From positions 1-40,281 of the IMG/VR virus record IMGVR_UViG_3300026483_000010: 40,281 nt of DNA; one strand, 5' to 3'. Below the pieces are notes generated by a model. It did not search any database. It saw only the letters and a program-made list of their open reading frames with translations, and had not been told where the DNA came from. The position numbers and the translations under genes are program-made. This document shows, piece after piece, positions 7,791-16,898 of the stretch; position 1 is the first letter of the stretch; each line of letters begins with the position of its first letter. Source of the stretch: a virus.

Positions 7791-9218
7791 ATGGCAGGAC
7801 AAATTGCAGCAAATCCTACTTTCGCACTACAGCCTAGTGCAGAACAAGTAGTATTACAAACAAACTATATCACTAATTTTGATTTCTTAAATCAATATTT
7901 ACCAGATACTTACGAAAAAGAATTTGAAAGATATGGAAACAGAACAGTAGCATCATTCTTAAGAATGGTAGGTGCTGAAATGCCTTCTAACTCAGACCTT
8001 ATCAAATGGGCAGAGCAAGGAAGATTACACACTAAATATGTAGACGTAACTTCAGCAGCAGCTGCGGGATCGGACACAGCAGTATTAACTGTTGGTGACG
8101 TATTAGTACCAGGTAGCGGATCAATCGCTTTAAGAGTAGGTCAAACAATTATGATCTCTGATAACACAAATGCTTCAGTTTTAACTAACAAAGCATTAAT
8201 TACTGCGGTAGATATGGCTAACGCTCAAATCACTGTAGCTTATTATGAAGCAGCTGGTCAAGCAGTAGCAGCAGATGTTGTTACTTCTTTATTTGTATAT
8301 GGTTCTGAGTTCCAAAAAGGAACAAGCGGAATGCAAGGTCAATTAGAAGCTGATGATGATATTTACAGCAATTCACCAATTATCATAAAAGATAAATACG
8401 CAGTATCAGGATCTGATATGGCTCAAATTGGATGGATTGAGGTAACTACAGAAAACGGTGCAACTGGTTTCTTATGGTACTTAAAGTCTGAACACGAAAC
8501 AAGATTAAGATTCGAAGACTATTTAGAGACAGCTATGGTAGAAGCAGTTCCAGCAATCGCAGGAAGTGGTGTTGCAGCAATCGCAGCAGGTGTAGCTTCA
8601 GGAGTTGGTAACAAAGGATCTGAAGGTTTATTCTATGTAGTAAACAATAGAGGTAATGTATGGTCAGGTGGAAACCCAAGTACATTAGCTGAATTCGATT
8701 CTATTATCCAAAGATTAGACAAACAAGGATCTATTGAAGAAAATGTTATTTTCTTAAACAGAGAGTTTGGATTTGATATTGATGATATGTTAGCTTCTCA
8801 GAATTCTTATGGAGCAAATGGTACGTCTTACGGATTATTTGACAATGACAAAGATATGGCATTGAACTTAGGATTTACAGGATTCCGTAGAGGATACGAC
8901 TTTTACAAGTCTGACTGGAAATACTTAAATGACCCAACAATGAGAGGTGGACTACAAGGTGGAAAAATCAATGGTATTTTAGTACCAGCTGGTTCAACTA
9001 CAGTTTATGACCAAGTACTTGGTAAAAACGCTAAGAGACCATTCTTACACGTTCGATACAGAGCTTCAGAAACTGAAGACAGACGTTATAAAACTTGGAT
9101 TACAGGTTCTGCTGGTGGAGCAGCTACTTCTAGCTTAGATGCAATGGAAGTAAACTTCTTATCAGAAAGAGCTTTATGTACTTTAGGTGCTAATAACTTC
9201 TTCTTATTCAAGCAATAA
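7791..9218 (+). CDS. Major capsid protein
   Basis: This encodes 475 aa and is expected to be the HK97-fold shell subunit. The N-terminal part has the pattern I associate with crAss-like and Cellulophaga podophage capsid proteins: YLPDTYEKEFERYGNRTVASF, then GAEMPSNSDLIKWAEQGRLH at about residues 62-81. A predicted beta insertion follows (residues 85-175, rich in Ala, Val and Thr), then SEFQKGTSGMQ and the body of the fold. Its codon choice differs visibly from neighbours: many TTC, AAC, ATC and GGA codons instead of T- or A-ending ones, as expected for the most abundant protein. It follows the scaffold and is followed by a hairpin that could act as a partial terminator. Confidence 0.88.
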   Translation: MAGQIAANPTFALQPSAEQVVLQTNYITNFDFLNQYLPDTYEKEFERYGNRTVASFLRMVGAEMPSNSDLIKWAEQGRLHTKYVDVTSAAAAGSDTAVLTVGDVLVPGSGSIALRVGQTIMISDNTNASVLTNKALITAVDMANAQITVAYYEAAGQAVAADVVTSLFVYGSEFQKGTSGMQGQLEADDDIYSNSPIIIKDKYAVSGSDMAQIGWIEVTTENGATGFLWYLKSEHETRLRFEDYLETAMVEAVPAIAGSGVAAIAAGVASGVGNKGSEGLFYVVNNRGNVWSGGNPSTLAEFDSIIQRLDKQGSIEENVIFLNREFGFDIDDMLASQNSYGANGTSYGLFDNDKDMALNLGFTGFRRGYDFYKSDWKYLNDPTMRGGLQGGKINGILVPAGSTTVYDQVLGKNAKRPFLHVRYRASETEDRRYKTWITGSAGGAATSSLDAMEVNFLSERALCTLGANNFFLFKQ

Positions 9219-9237
9219 GAATAACAATTTGTAATTT

Positions 9238-9264
9238 TTACCCTCGTTATAAAGACGGGGGTAA
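9238..9264 (+). terminator. Hairpin after the major capsid gene (possible attenuator)
   Basis: The sequence 9240-9246 (ACCCTCG) pairs with 9256-9262 (CGGGGGT) with one G-T wobble, and TT/AA at 9238-9239 and 9263-9264 extends the stem to 9 bp around a 9-nt loop. It lies 20 bp after the capsid stop codon. The downstream tract is AT-rich but lacks a clean T-run, so it may be a weak terminator or an mRNA 3'-end stabiliser that raises capsid transcript relative to distal genes. Confidence 0.55.
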
Positions 9265-9296
9265 TTATTACTTTTATAAATTTTAATTTAAATCAA

Positions 9297-10058
9297 ATGA
9301 AAAACACAAAAAAAATAGTTTTAGTTAATAAAACTTACAAATTAAAAGGAGATGTTGCTCCTTTAAGTTTAATGATACCAGCTAGAAATAGCAGACGATC
9401 ACCTTTAATGTATTTTGACGAAGACAAAGGAGTAAACAGAGCGCTTCGTTATGCAAGAAATCAAAAGAGTCCTTTCGAGGATGAACAAGATGGTAACGCC
9501 ATCCTAGAACCTATCGTATTTGAAGATGGGTTTTTATTTGTTCCTAAAACAAATCCAGTATTACAACAGTTCTTATCATTACACCCATCTAACGGACATT
9601 TATTTATGGAGGTAGACAAAGAGGTTGATGCTACTGCTGATGTTGACACCTTAGATATGGAGCTTGAAGCTCAAGTATCTGCTAAAGGATTAAGCTTAGA
9701 GCTTATGGAAACCATTGGTAGGGTTGTGATTGGATTAAATGTGGACAAGCTTAGTTCGGCAGAATTAAAAAGAGATATAAGGTTATTTGCAAAAAGATAC
9801 CCTCAAGATTTTTTAGAATCTCTTAATGATCCTTTATTAATTTTACAAAATAAATGTTCTCAATTTTTGTCTAACAATTTAATTATAATGAAAAATGAAA
9901 AAGATGTTTATTATAATTTAAAACAAAACAAGAAAAAACTACTAACTGTTCCTTATGGAGAAGATCCTTTATTTATATTGGCATCGTTCTTTCAAAGTGA
10001 TGAAGGGCAGGCAGTATTCACTTTATTAAGTAATAGATTAAAAAAACTAGACGAATAA
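9297..10058 (+). CDS. Conserved protein downstream of the capsid gene, unknown function
   Basis: This encodes 253 aa. The N-terminal half is beta-rich and starts with VLVNKTYKLKGDVAPLS, then MIPARNSRRSPLMYFDE and YARNQKSPFEDEQDG. The C-terminal half is helical, including a segment around 160-185 (LKRDIRLFAKRYPQDFLE) and a final helix. I recall proteins of this type directly after the capsid gene in flavobacterial phages but know no role. Soluble, no membrane segment. It ends shortly before a strong terminator, so it closes the packaging-capsid transcription unit. A head-completion or decoration role is possible but unproven. Confidence 0.65.
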   Translation: MKNTKKIVLVNKTYKLKGDVAPLSLMIPARNSRRSPLMYFDEDKGVNRALRYARNQKSPFEDEQDGNAILEPIVFEDGFLFVPKTNPVLQQFLSLHPSNGHLFMEVDKEVDATADVDTLDMELEAQVSAKGLSLELMETIGRVVIGLNVDKLSSAELKRDIRLFAKRYPQDFLESLNDPLLILQNKCSQFLSNNLIIMKNEKDVYYNLKQNKKKLLTVPYGEDPLFILASFFQSDEGQAVFTLLSNRLKKLDE

Positions 10059-10096
10059 GTATTGCATAATAATGCAATTAATTGTTTAAATGTTAT

Positions 10097-10131
10097 AGAG
10101 GTTTCACTAAAATGAAGCCTCTTTTTTTTTT
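10097..10131 (+). terminator. Strong intrinsic terminator
   Basis: The stem GAGGTTTC (10098-10105) pairs with GAAGCCTC (10114-10121) with one G-T wobble, plus A10097-T10122, around an 8-nt loop. A run of ten T bases (10122-10131) follows. It lies 40 bp after the stop of the 253-aa gene and directly before the promoter at 10134, so it separates the head transcript from the tail transcript. Confidence 0.88.
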
Positions 10132-10133
10132 CG

Positions 10134-10141
10134 TATCTTTG
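10134..10141 (+). promoter_or_regulatory. Bacteroidota-type promoter -7 element for the tail operon
   Basis: TATCTTTG matches the Bacteroidota -7 consensus TAnnTTTG exactly. It sits 3 bp after the T-run of the terminator and 18 bp before the ATG at 10160. A clear -33 TTTG is not seen; the T-rich terminator tail occupies that area. The transcript would have a leader of roughly 12 nt. Confidence 0.65.
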
Positions 10142-10159
10142 TTTAAATAACAATTTGAA

Positions 10160-11134
10160 ATGATTAACACAGTAAGAGCAACAGTATTGTCGATTGCGAA
10201 TAAAAACAATTACGGATATATAACTCCTAGTGATTTTAATTTATATGCAAAGCAAGCTCAATTAGATATTTTTGAAGACTATTTTTATCAATATAATAGT
10301 TGGATTATAAAGCAAAACGCCAGAGTTTCTGGTAGTGAATATGCAGATATACTAAAAGGATTAGTAGAGGTTATTGATAGTTTTTCTGAGACAAGAGGGT
10401 TGATTAATAATGGTATAAACTTATATAATCTTCCTGAAAACTATTACTTAATAAATAAAATAAACCATTATCCTAACGTTATATTTTCATCTACTAGCAC
10501 AGCAGCTGGACTAAATACGCTTACTGATGCTAATGCAACGTTTATAACAACAGGAACTGTTGTTCCTGGACAATTTATATCAAACACTTCAGCAAATAGT
10601 ATATACGCTGGATTTGGTGCATATGTAGTTAGTGTGGATTCAGAGACTCAATTAACATTATCTGGTAATCCATTTGGTACTGCAAGTACAATAGGTAATT
10701 CATATACGATTGTGACAACAGCAGGCATAAGAGAAATAGAAAGAGTTTCTCAAAATAAAATATTTTATTTAAACTCTTCTAGTTTAACATCGCCAAGCGT
10801 TTCATATCCTGCTTATGTTTTAGGAGGTGGTACTAGTACGGCTATTGGGAATACTATAACTGTATATCCTGAAAGTATAACTGGAGCTGGTAAAGTTTTA
10901 TCACAATATATAAGATACCCGTTAGATCCTAACTGGACATATAGTACACTAACAGGTGGAGAGCCTGTTTTTGATGAAGGTGCGGCAGATTATCAAGACT
11001 TTGAACTTCCTGATTCTGATGAACCTAATTTAGTAAATAAGATATTGCAATATGCAGGTGTATCAATAAGAGAAAATGATATAGCTACTTTTGGAAATAT
11101 TCAAGAACAAGAAGATAATCAACAACAATCATAA
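10160..11134 (+). CDS. Probable head-tail adaptor or ring protein
   Basis: This encodes 324 aa and starts INTVRATVLSIANKNNYGYI. The first 100 residues are helical (SDFNLYAKQAQLDIFEDYFY), as in tail-tube/adaptor proteins such as T7 gp11 that bind the portal. The middle (110-235) is Thr/Ser-rich beta and looks like an inserted beta-sandwich. The end is acidic. It is the first gene after the internal promoter and precedes a second adaptor-like gene and the nozzle-like gene, the order seen in short-tailed phages. The assignment rests on position and fold type; no family match was made. Confidence 0.6.
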   Translation: MINTVRATVLSIANKNNYGYITPSDFNLYAKQAQLDIFEDYFYQYNSWIIKQNARVSGSEYADILKGLVEVIDSFSETRGLINNGINLYNLPENYYLINKINHYPNVIFSSTSTAAGLNTLTDANATFITTGTVVPGQFISNTSANSIYAGFGAYVVSVDSETQLTLSGNPFGTASTIGNSYTIVTTAGIREIERVSQNKIFYLNSSSLTSPSVSYPAYVLGGGTSTAIGNTITVYPESITGAGKVLSQYIRYPLDPNWTYSTLTGGEPVFDEGAADYQDFELPDSDEPNLVNKILQYAGVSIRENDIATFGNIQEQEDNQQQS

Positions 11135-11137
11135 GAA

Positions 11138-12061
11138 ATGGCATATATAACAGACTATCAATATTATGAAAACGGAGGAGTTAATCCTACGAATTCAAAC
11201 TGGGGGTCATACCAATTTGTATCATTAGACGATATAGTAAATAATTTTATGCTAATGTATGTTGGTAATGACAAGCTAATAAACAATGTAGAAAAATATA
11301 ATATTTTATTTCACGCAAAGCGAGGTATTCAAGAATTGAATTACGATGCTATGAAAGAAATAAAAGTTTTAGAACTAAGTGTTTGTGATCAATTAAGATA
11401 TGTACTTCCACCTGATTATGTAAATTGGGTTAGGGTATCAATATATCAAAATGGTGTTCTTATGCCATTAACAGAAAATATTCAAACTAACTGGAGTAAT
11501 GCTTACTTGCAGGCAAATGACTGTAAGATATTGTTTGATGAATATGGAAATATATTAAAACCAGAAAACTCTACTATAGATATGGACAGAATATCTGGTG
11601 GAAAGAAAAGTCTTTACTTAAATGCTAACAGCAGTCAAGATGGCAATATGGGTTACAATATAGATGGGTCTTGGTATTTTGATTATAGCGTTGGTCAACG
11701 TTATGGTCTTAACACAGAGACAGCTAACTCAAACCCTACATTTAAAATTAACAAGGCTTCAGGTGTTATAAACTTTAGTTCTGGAGCAGCAGATAAGCTA
11801 GTTATTTTAGAATATGTTTCAGATGGTATGGAGAATGGAGTAGATTCTGAAATAAATTTAAACAAACTATTTGAAGATTTTATTTACGCATACATAAAAT
11901 ATGCTATATTAACGAGCAAATACGGGGTGCAAGAGTATATTATAAATAGAGCTAAGAAAGAAAAGTCAGCTTTATTAAGAAATGCAAAAATACGATTAAG
12001 TAACATACATCCAGGAAGATTGTTGATGAATCTAAGAGGTCAAGATAAATGGTTGAAATAA
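11138..12061 (+). CDS. Probable second tail adaptor or ring protein
   Basis: This encodes 307 aa, beginning 3 bp after the preceding stop. It carries a helical pair (NVEKYNILFHAKRGIQELNY, about 55-74) followed by VCDQLRYVLPPDYVNWVRVS, a pattern I have seen in connector proteins of crAss-like and Cellulophaga phages. The C-terminal part has a helical hairpin (LFEDFIYAYIKYAIL) and a basic helix. Together with its neighbour it would form the rings between portal and nozzle. The stop is separated by only 1 bp from the 1607-aa gene. The role is inferred from order and pattern. Confidence 0.62.
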   Translation: MAYITDYQYYENGGVNPTNSNWGSYQFVSLDDIVNNFMLMYVGNDKLINNVEKYNILFHAKRGIQELNYDAMKEIKVLELSVCDQLRYVLPPDYVNWVRVSIYQNGVLMPLTENIQTNWSNAYLQANDCKILFDEYGNILKPENSTIDMDRISGGKKSLYLNANSSQDGNMGYNIDGSWYFDYSVGQRYGLNTETANSNPTFKINKASGVINFSSGAADKLVILEYVSDGMENGVDSEINLNKLFEDFIYAYIKYAILTSKYGVQEYIINRAKKEKSALLRNAKIRLSNIHPGRLLMNLRGQDKWLK

Positions 12062-12062
12062 T

Positions 12063-15000
12063 ATGCCACAGTTTACAAGAAATTTTATAAAAGGGAGAAT
12101 GAATAAAAGCGTTGATGAACGATTAGTTCCTCAAGGTGAATATATTGATGCTCAAAATTGTAGACTTGGTTCTACAGAAAACACAGAAATAGGCGCTGTA
12201 GAAAACTCTTTAGGAAATACTAGGTTGACGACTTTAACTTATGAAGGTCAGGCGCTAAGTAATGAAGCAAAGTGTATAGGCGCTTATGAAGATGGAGGTA
12301 ATGAAACTATGTATTGGTTTGTAAATGATCCAGCTAATACAAATTCTAGTACTGGAGTTGTAGATATGATTGTTTCTTACGACACAAAAAATGATTCTCT
12401 TTTTTATCACGTAATATCTACTAGTGTTTTAAATTTTAATGACAAAAAATTAATAACAGGAGTTAATCTTATAGATGGTTTATTGTTTTTTACAGACAAT
12501 TTAAATCCTCCTAGAAAAATAAATGTTAGCAGAACATATCAATATCCTATAAGTGACGTTGATCAAATTACAGAACAAGATATAGGAGTTATTGTTGCGC
12601 CTCCATTATTTGCGCCTACATTAACACCAACTCAACAAGGTGGTGGAGAAAATTATATGAAAGAAATTATGATTTCTTTTGCATACCGATACCAATATGA
12701 AGATAATGAGTATTCGGCTATGTCTCCATTTTCACCTATATCATTTTCACCTGGTCCTTTTCAATTAAATTATTCTACCTATGACAATATAGGTATGGAA
12801 AATGTATATAATAGTGTTATTGTTAAATTTAATACAGGGACTAAAAATGTTAAAGGAATAGATTTATTATTTAAATCAACAAACTTTACAACAGTAAATG
12901 TAATAGAAAGATTTAATAAGCTTGATCAAGGATGGTTAGATAATGTAGAACAAACTTTTCAATTTACAAATCAAAAAATATATACAGTACTTCCTGAAGC
13001 TCAAATGATTAGATTGTTTGATAATGTTCCAAGAATAGCTCAAGCACAAACATTAATGGGTAACAGGCTGATGTATGGAAACTATGTTGATGGATATGAC
13101 ATAACTAATTCTGATGGTCAAGATGTTTACTTAGATTATGAATTAGATTTAATTACGGAAAACTTATCATCTGATCAAACATCATCAGTAAATAGTGACT
13201 TCAACTATTCTATAAATGGTTCAGTAAATATTATAAATGGTACTGCTAGTTATGATATATCTGGATATGATTTAAAAGCAGGCGCTCAAATAGGTATTGA
13301 CTTTAATTTAGGTCATTCACAATTTTCAGGCGCATCAGAATATGTTGATGGAACAGAGCCTTTAAATGAGTTTGAGAACACATTTTTATACAACTTACAA
13401 GAAGACTTTGCAAATGCACACGACCTAGTAACTTCACCAGGTTTTGTTGCTGCAATATCTGAATTTGTAGCACCCTCAGACTCAACTTGTTTTCCTCCAT
13501 TTTGTACAACAGGATGTACAAGTGGAACATCTATTACAGATTTAATTAACTGTTCGGTAGTGCCAAAAACAAGCTGGTATAAAGTAGGTTTTGGTTTATC
13601 GGGAACAAACCAAGGTATGTCAATAGGTTCTACACCAGGTAGCAACACATTCTCTTTAACAGCTCAAGCTATTAAATATGAAAAATATGATGTAAGTGTA
13701 TCTCCTGCTGTTCCTTTAGGAATATTTGCATATGAATATTTTACTGTTCTTCAATCAGAATTTTTATATAGTTTAAGTTCATCTAAAAGTAGCTTACATA
13801 GTGACAGGGATTATGAGGTAGGTATTGTATACGAGGATGATTATGGAAGAGCAAGTACAGCTTTAGTCGATACAAATAATACAATATATGTTCCTTGCGA
13901 TAATTCTATTACAAAAAATACAATAAAAGTTACTTTAAATAGTTACCCTCCTTATTGGGCTACTAAATACAAGTTTGTTTTAAAACCATCTAAGGATGAA
14001 TACAGAACAGTGTACTCAAACATATTTTTTCAGGAAGAAGAAACGGGGAATGTATGGTTTAAATTAGAGGGTGATAATAAAACTAAAGTAGTTTTAAATG
14101 AAAACTTAAAAGTTAAGTCTGATACTAATGGACCTGTTTTAAGGTGTGTTAGTACAAAAGTTCTTGACTATGGTAGTCAAGTAGAAAATTGGTTGTGTGA
14201 TAGAAATAGTGATGGTACTTTAGTTGATGACACTTGTGGTCAGCCAACAGGAGTCTATATGCAACTTAGACCAAGTAATTTTTCTGCTGCTTCACCAGAA
14301 AATGCTTTTATAAACTATGGAGAAAAAGGATGTAAAGGTTCTTATTGTGCTGTTAGATATGATGTTTCTATTCCTAATCCAGACACAACAGGACCTACAG
14401 ATGAATTTATTCCATACACTATACCAGCGGGTAGTATTGTTCAAATAAAATTAAGAGAGCAAAGATATAAAAGAGGTAGCAAGTGTGGTAGCAGACAGTA
14501 CTTATATGATAAAACCTTTACAGCTAGTCAAGACTATGATAGTATGTATGCTTTTGTTGAAGGAGATAATATTGACTTAACAAATGGTCAATCAGCTGGA
14601 TCTGATAGTACTATAAATAATATAAACCAACCTAGTACTTTATACCCTTACTTTACTTCTTTAGCAGGTGGCGGTCAGTCTTATTACTCTTTTCAGACAG
14701 ACGCTTCTAATGGTAAAATGTATTTAGTTGGACAGAACGGAACACCTCAATGTAATCCACCTGATAAAAGAAATTCTTATGGAAACATAGAGATTGTAGT
14801 TCAAAGAGCAACTACTCTTATGGTTTTTGAGACTGAAGCAAAAGATGCGAATACAGAGCTTTATTATGAAAACGAACAAGTATTTAATATATCTGGAGGG
14901 TATCATCAATCAGGAACTAATGACACTGATCAAGATCAAACAGTAAGCTTGCCTGCTGTAGTAAATTTAACTTTTAGCAATTGCTTTACTTTTGGGAATG

Positions 15001-16886
15001 GAGTAGAATCAAATAGGGTTTTAGATGCACTAGCAACTCCTAGTTTTACTATTGGAGAAAAAGTTACTTCAGTATCTGAAGAACAGTACAAAGAAACTTT
15101 ACGTTTTAGTGATATAACATATAGTGGAAACTATAACAAAGAGTCTAATATAAATAAGCTTAATGAATTTAATTTAGGGTTATCTAATTTTAAAACATTA
15201 GAAAGTTCTTATGGTCCTATTAGAAAATTACATTCAAGACAAACTGATATACTTACTTTACAGGAAGATAAAATATCTTACGTACTTGTAGGAAAAAATT
15301 TACTTTCTGATGCTGCTGCTGGAGGAGCTATAACATCTGTTCCAGAGGTTTTAGGAACTCAGTTAGCTAGAATAGAAGAGTATGGTATAAGTAATAATCC
15401 TGAGAGTTTTACATCTTATGGTTATGACGTGTATTTTACAGATGCAAAAAGAAGCTCTGTAATAAACATTAGGGGTGGTGTAGGCGCAAAGTCAGATAAG
15501 CTTCAGGTAATATCTTCTTTAGGTATGCGTAGCTGGTTTAGAGATTTGTTTACAGAAAACTTTAATACACAAAAGCTAGGTGGTTATGACCCTTATATGA
15601 ATGAGTTTGTTTTAACAAACAATACTGATCCAGTACCTTCTCCTCCTGTAGAAAGAGATTGTGGTTATGAACTTAGACAAAACAATTCAAGCGAGGCTAT
15701 AACTTTTAATTTAGATTGTACTTCAACAATAGGTGATATTGCTTGTGTTTATAATTTTGATTCTGGAAGCGCAACACTTCTTGTAAATTATAATGGTGTT
15801 AGTGTTGTTAATCAAACAATTAGCGGCTCTGGAACTGTAACCTGGAATAAAGGTCAGTCTTTTCCAACTACTGCACAAGTTACTGTAACACCAACAGCAG
15901 CAACTTATTCTTTACAAATAGGTTGTCCTCAAACAGAAAATTTAACAGTAAAAAGAATAGTAATAAATTCTTCAGGAGACGCTACTTTAACTTCAAGTGT
16001 AAGATATAAGTGGTCTGATGGAACTACAATAAGCCCTTATCAAAGTGACAATGTTATTTTAGAAGAGGATGGTGTTTCTTTGTTTGAGTCTCAAACTGGT
16101 CCTTCTTCATTTGGTACAATACCACCTGATGGAGCAACAGTTACTATGCAAAACAGACAGTTAAGCGGAGATACATTTCCGTTTGACCCATTGTCTGATA
16201 AGTTAAAGTATTTAGTTTCAAACACAAACTATGACGAGGCTGATGTAAATACATTAATACCTTTATTAAATACTGCAACACCAATTACCAATGTGGGTAG
16301 TAATACTTATCAATCAAGCTTTACATATACTAACGCATCTAATGATGATTATTTATATTTGGTTTGGGATTATAGAGTAGCTACGCCAATTGAACTTTGT
16401 TACAACGCTACAAGTTCTGAAGGGTCTTGTTGTGATTGTGGTACAGACGCTCCAGTTTGTCCAGATAGAACTTTAGTGTTTCAGGTATGTAATAGTAATT
16501 CAGCTAAAGACGATAACTTTGATGTTTACTTGAATAATAATTACATAGGGGCGTTAGACTTAAATGCTAACTCTCAAGTTGGTTCTGTATTTATTGCGAC
16601 TACAAATACTTCTGCAACAATTACAAGTTCAGATTTTGTATGTCCTTTAAATAATATGGTAACATACAGATTTGATCCTAACTTTGTAGTAGGTGGAGCA
16701 AATACTTTAGAGCTTAGAAATACTCAAAACAATAACAATGGTAACTATGGTTCTATTGGTATGAGAAATTACCTTACAACGGGTAATAATTTATCTAGTC
16801 CTTGCGTAGTAACTGATTTAGTTTATTCAGGAGGTTCAGGTCAAAGTTTTACATTTAATTTTAGTTATGACGAATGTTGTCCATAA
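12063..16886 (+). CDS. Large tail nozzle/stabilisation-like protein
   Basis: This encodes 1607 aa. The N-terminus (FIKGRMNKSVDERLVPQGEY, then DAQNCRLGSTENTEIG) is the start I associate with the tail stabilisation or muzzle protein of crAss-like phages, which corresponds in place to the T7 gp12 nozzle and begins with a beta-propeller. The body is beta-rich throughout. The last 150 residues are Cys-rich (GSCCDCGTDAPVC, final ECCP), unlike the rest, and may be an added receptor-contact or stabilising domain. It follows two adaptor-like genes and precedes the Cys-rich repeat protein. Expected location is the distal virion tail. The N-terminal assignment is good, the C-terminal domain unknown. Confidence 0.72.
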   Translation: MPQFTRNFIKGRMNKSVDERLVPQGEYIDAQNCRLGSTENTEIGAVENSLGNTRLTTLTYEGQALSNEAKCIGAYEDGGNETMYWFVNDPANTNSSTGVVDMIVSYDTKNDSLFYHVISTSVLNFNDKKLITGVNLIDGLLFFTDNLNPPRKINVSRTYQYPISDVDQITEQDIGVIVAPPLFAPTLTPTQQGGGENYMKEIMISFAYRYQYEDNEYSAMSPFSPISFSPGPFQLNYSTYDNIGMENVYNSVIVKFNTGTKNVKGIDLLFKSTNFTTVNVIERFNKLDQGWLDNVEQTFQFTNQKIYTVLPEAQMIRLFDNVPRIAQAQTLMGNRLMYGNYVDGYDITNSDGQDVYLDYELDLITENLSSDQTSSVNSDFNYSINGSVNIINGTASYDISGYDLKAGAQIGIDFNLGHSQFSGASEYVDGTEPLNEFENTFLYNLQEDFANAHDLVTSPGFVAAISEFVAPSDSTCFPPFCTTGCTSGTSITDLINCSVVPKTSWYKVGFGLSGTNQGMSIGSTPGSNTFSLTAQAIKYEKYDVSVSPAVPLGIFAYEYFTVLQSEFLYSLSSSKSSLHSDRDYEVGIVYEDDYGRASTALVDTNNTIYVPCDNSITKNTIKVTLNSYPPYWATKYKFVLKPSKDEYRTVYSNIFFQEEETGNVWFKLEGDNKTKVVLNENLKVKSDTNGPVLRCVSTKVLDYGSQVENWLCDRNSDGTLVDDTCGQPTGVYMQLRPSNFSAASPENAFINYGEKGCKGSYCAVRYDVSIPNPDTTGPTDEFIPYTIPAGSIVQIKLREQRYKRGSKCGSRQYLYDKTFTASQDYDSMYAFVEGDNIDLTNGQSAGSDSTINNINQPSTLYPYFTSLAGGGQSYYSFQTDASNGKMYLVGQNGTPQCNPPDKRNSYGNIEIVVQRATTLMVFETEAKDANTELYYENEQVFNISGGYHQSGTNDTDQDQTVSLPAVVNLTFSNCFTFGNGVESNRVLDALATPSFTIGEKVTSVSEEQYKETLRFSDITYSGNYNKESNINKLNEFNLGLSNFKTLESSYGPIRKLHSRQTDILTLQEDKISYVLVGKNLLSDAAAGGAITSVPEVLGTQLARIEEYGISNNPESFTSYGYDVYFTDAKRSSVINIRGGVGAKSDKLQVISSLGMRSWFRDLFTENFNTQKLGGYDPYMNEFVLTNNTDPVPSPPVERDCGYELRQNNSSEAITFNLDCTSTIGDIACVYNFDSGSATLLVNYNGVSVVNQTISGSGTVTWNKGQSFPTTAQVTVTPTAATYSLQIGCPQTENLTVKRIVINSSGDATLTSSVRYKWSDGTTISPYQSDNVILEEDGVSLFESQTGPSSFGTIPPDGATVTMQNRQLSGDTFPFDPLSDKLKYLVSNTNYDEADVNTLIPLLNTATPITNVGSNTYQSSFTYTNASNDDYLYLVWDYRVATPIELCYNATSSEGSCCDCGTDAPVCPDRTLVFQVCNSNSAKDDNFDVYLNNNYIGALDLNANSQVGSVFIATTNTSATITSSDFVCPLNNMVTYRFDPNFVVGGANTLELRNTQNNNNGNYGSIGMRNYLTTGNNLSSPCVVTDLVYSGGSGQSFTFNFSYDECCP

Positions 16887-16898
16887 ATAATAAATAAT

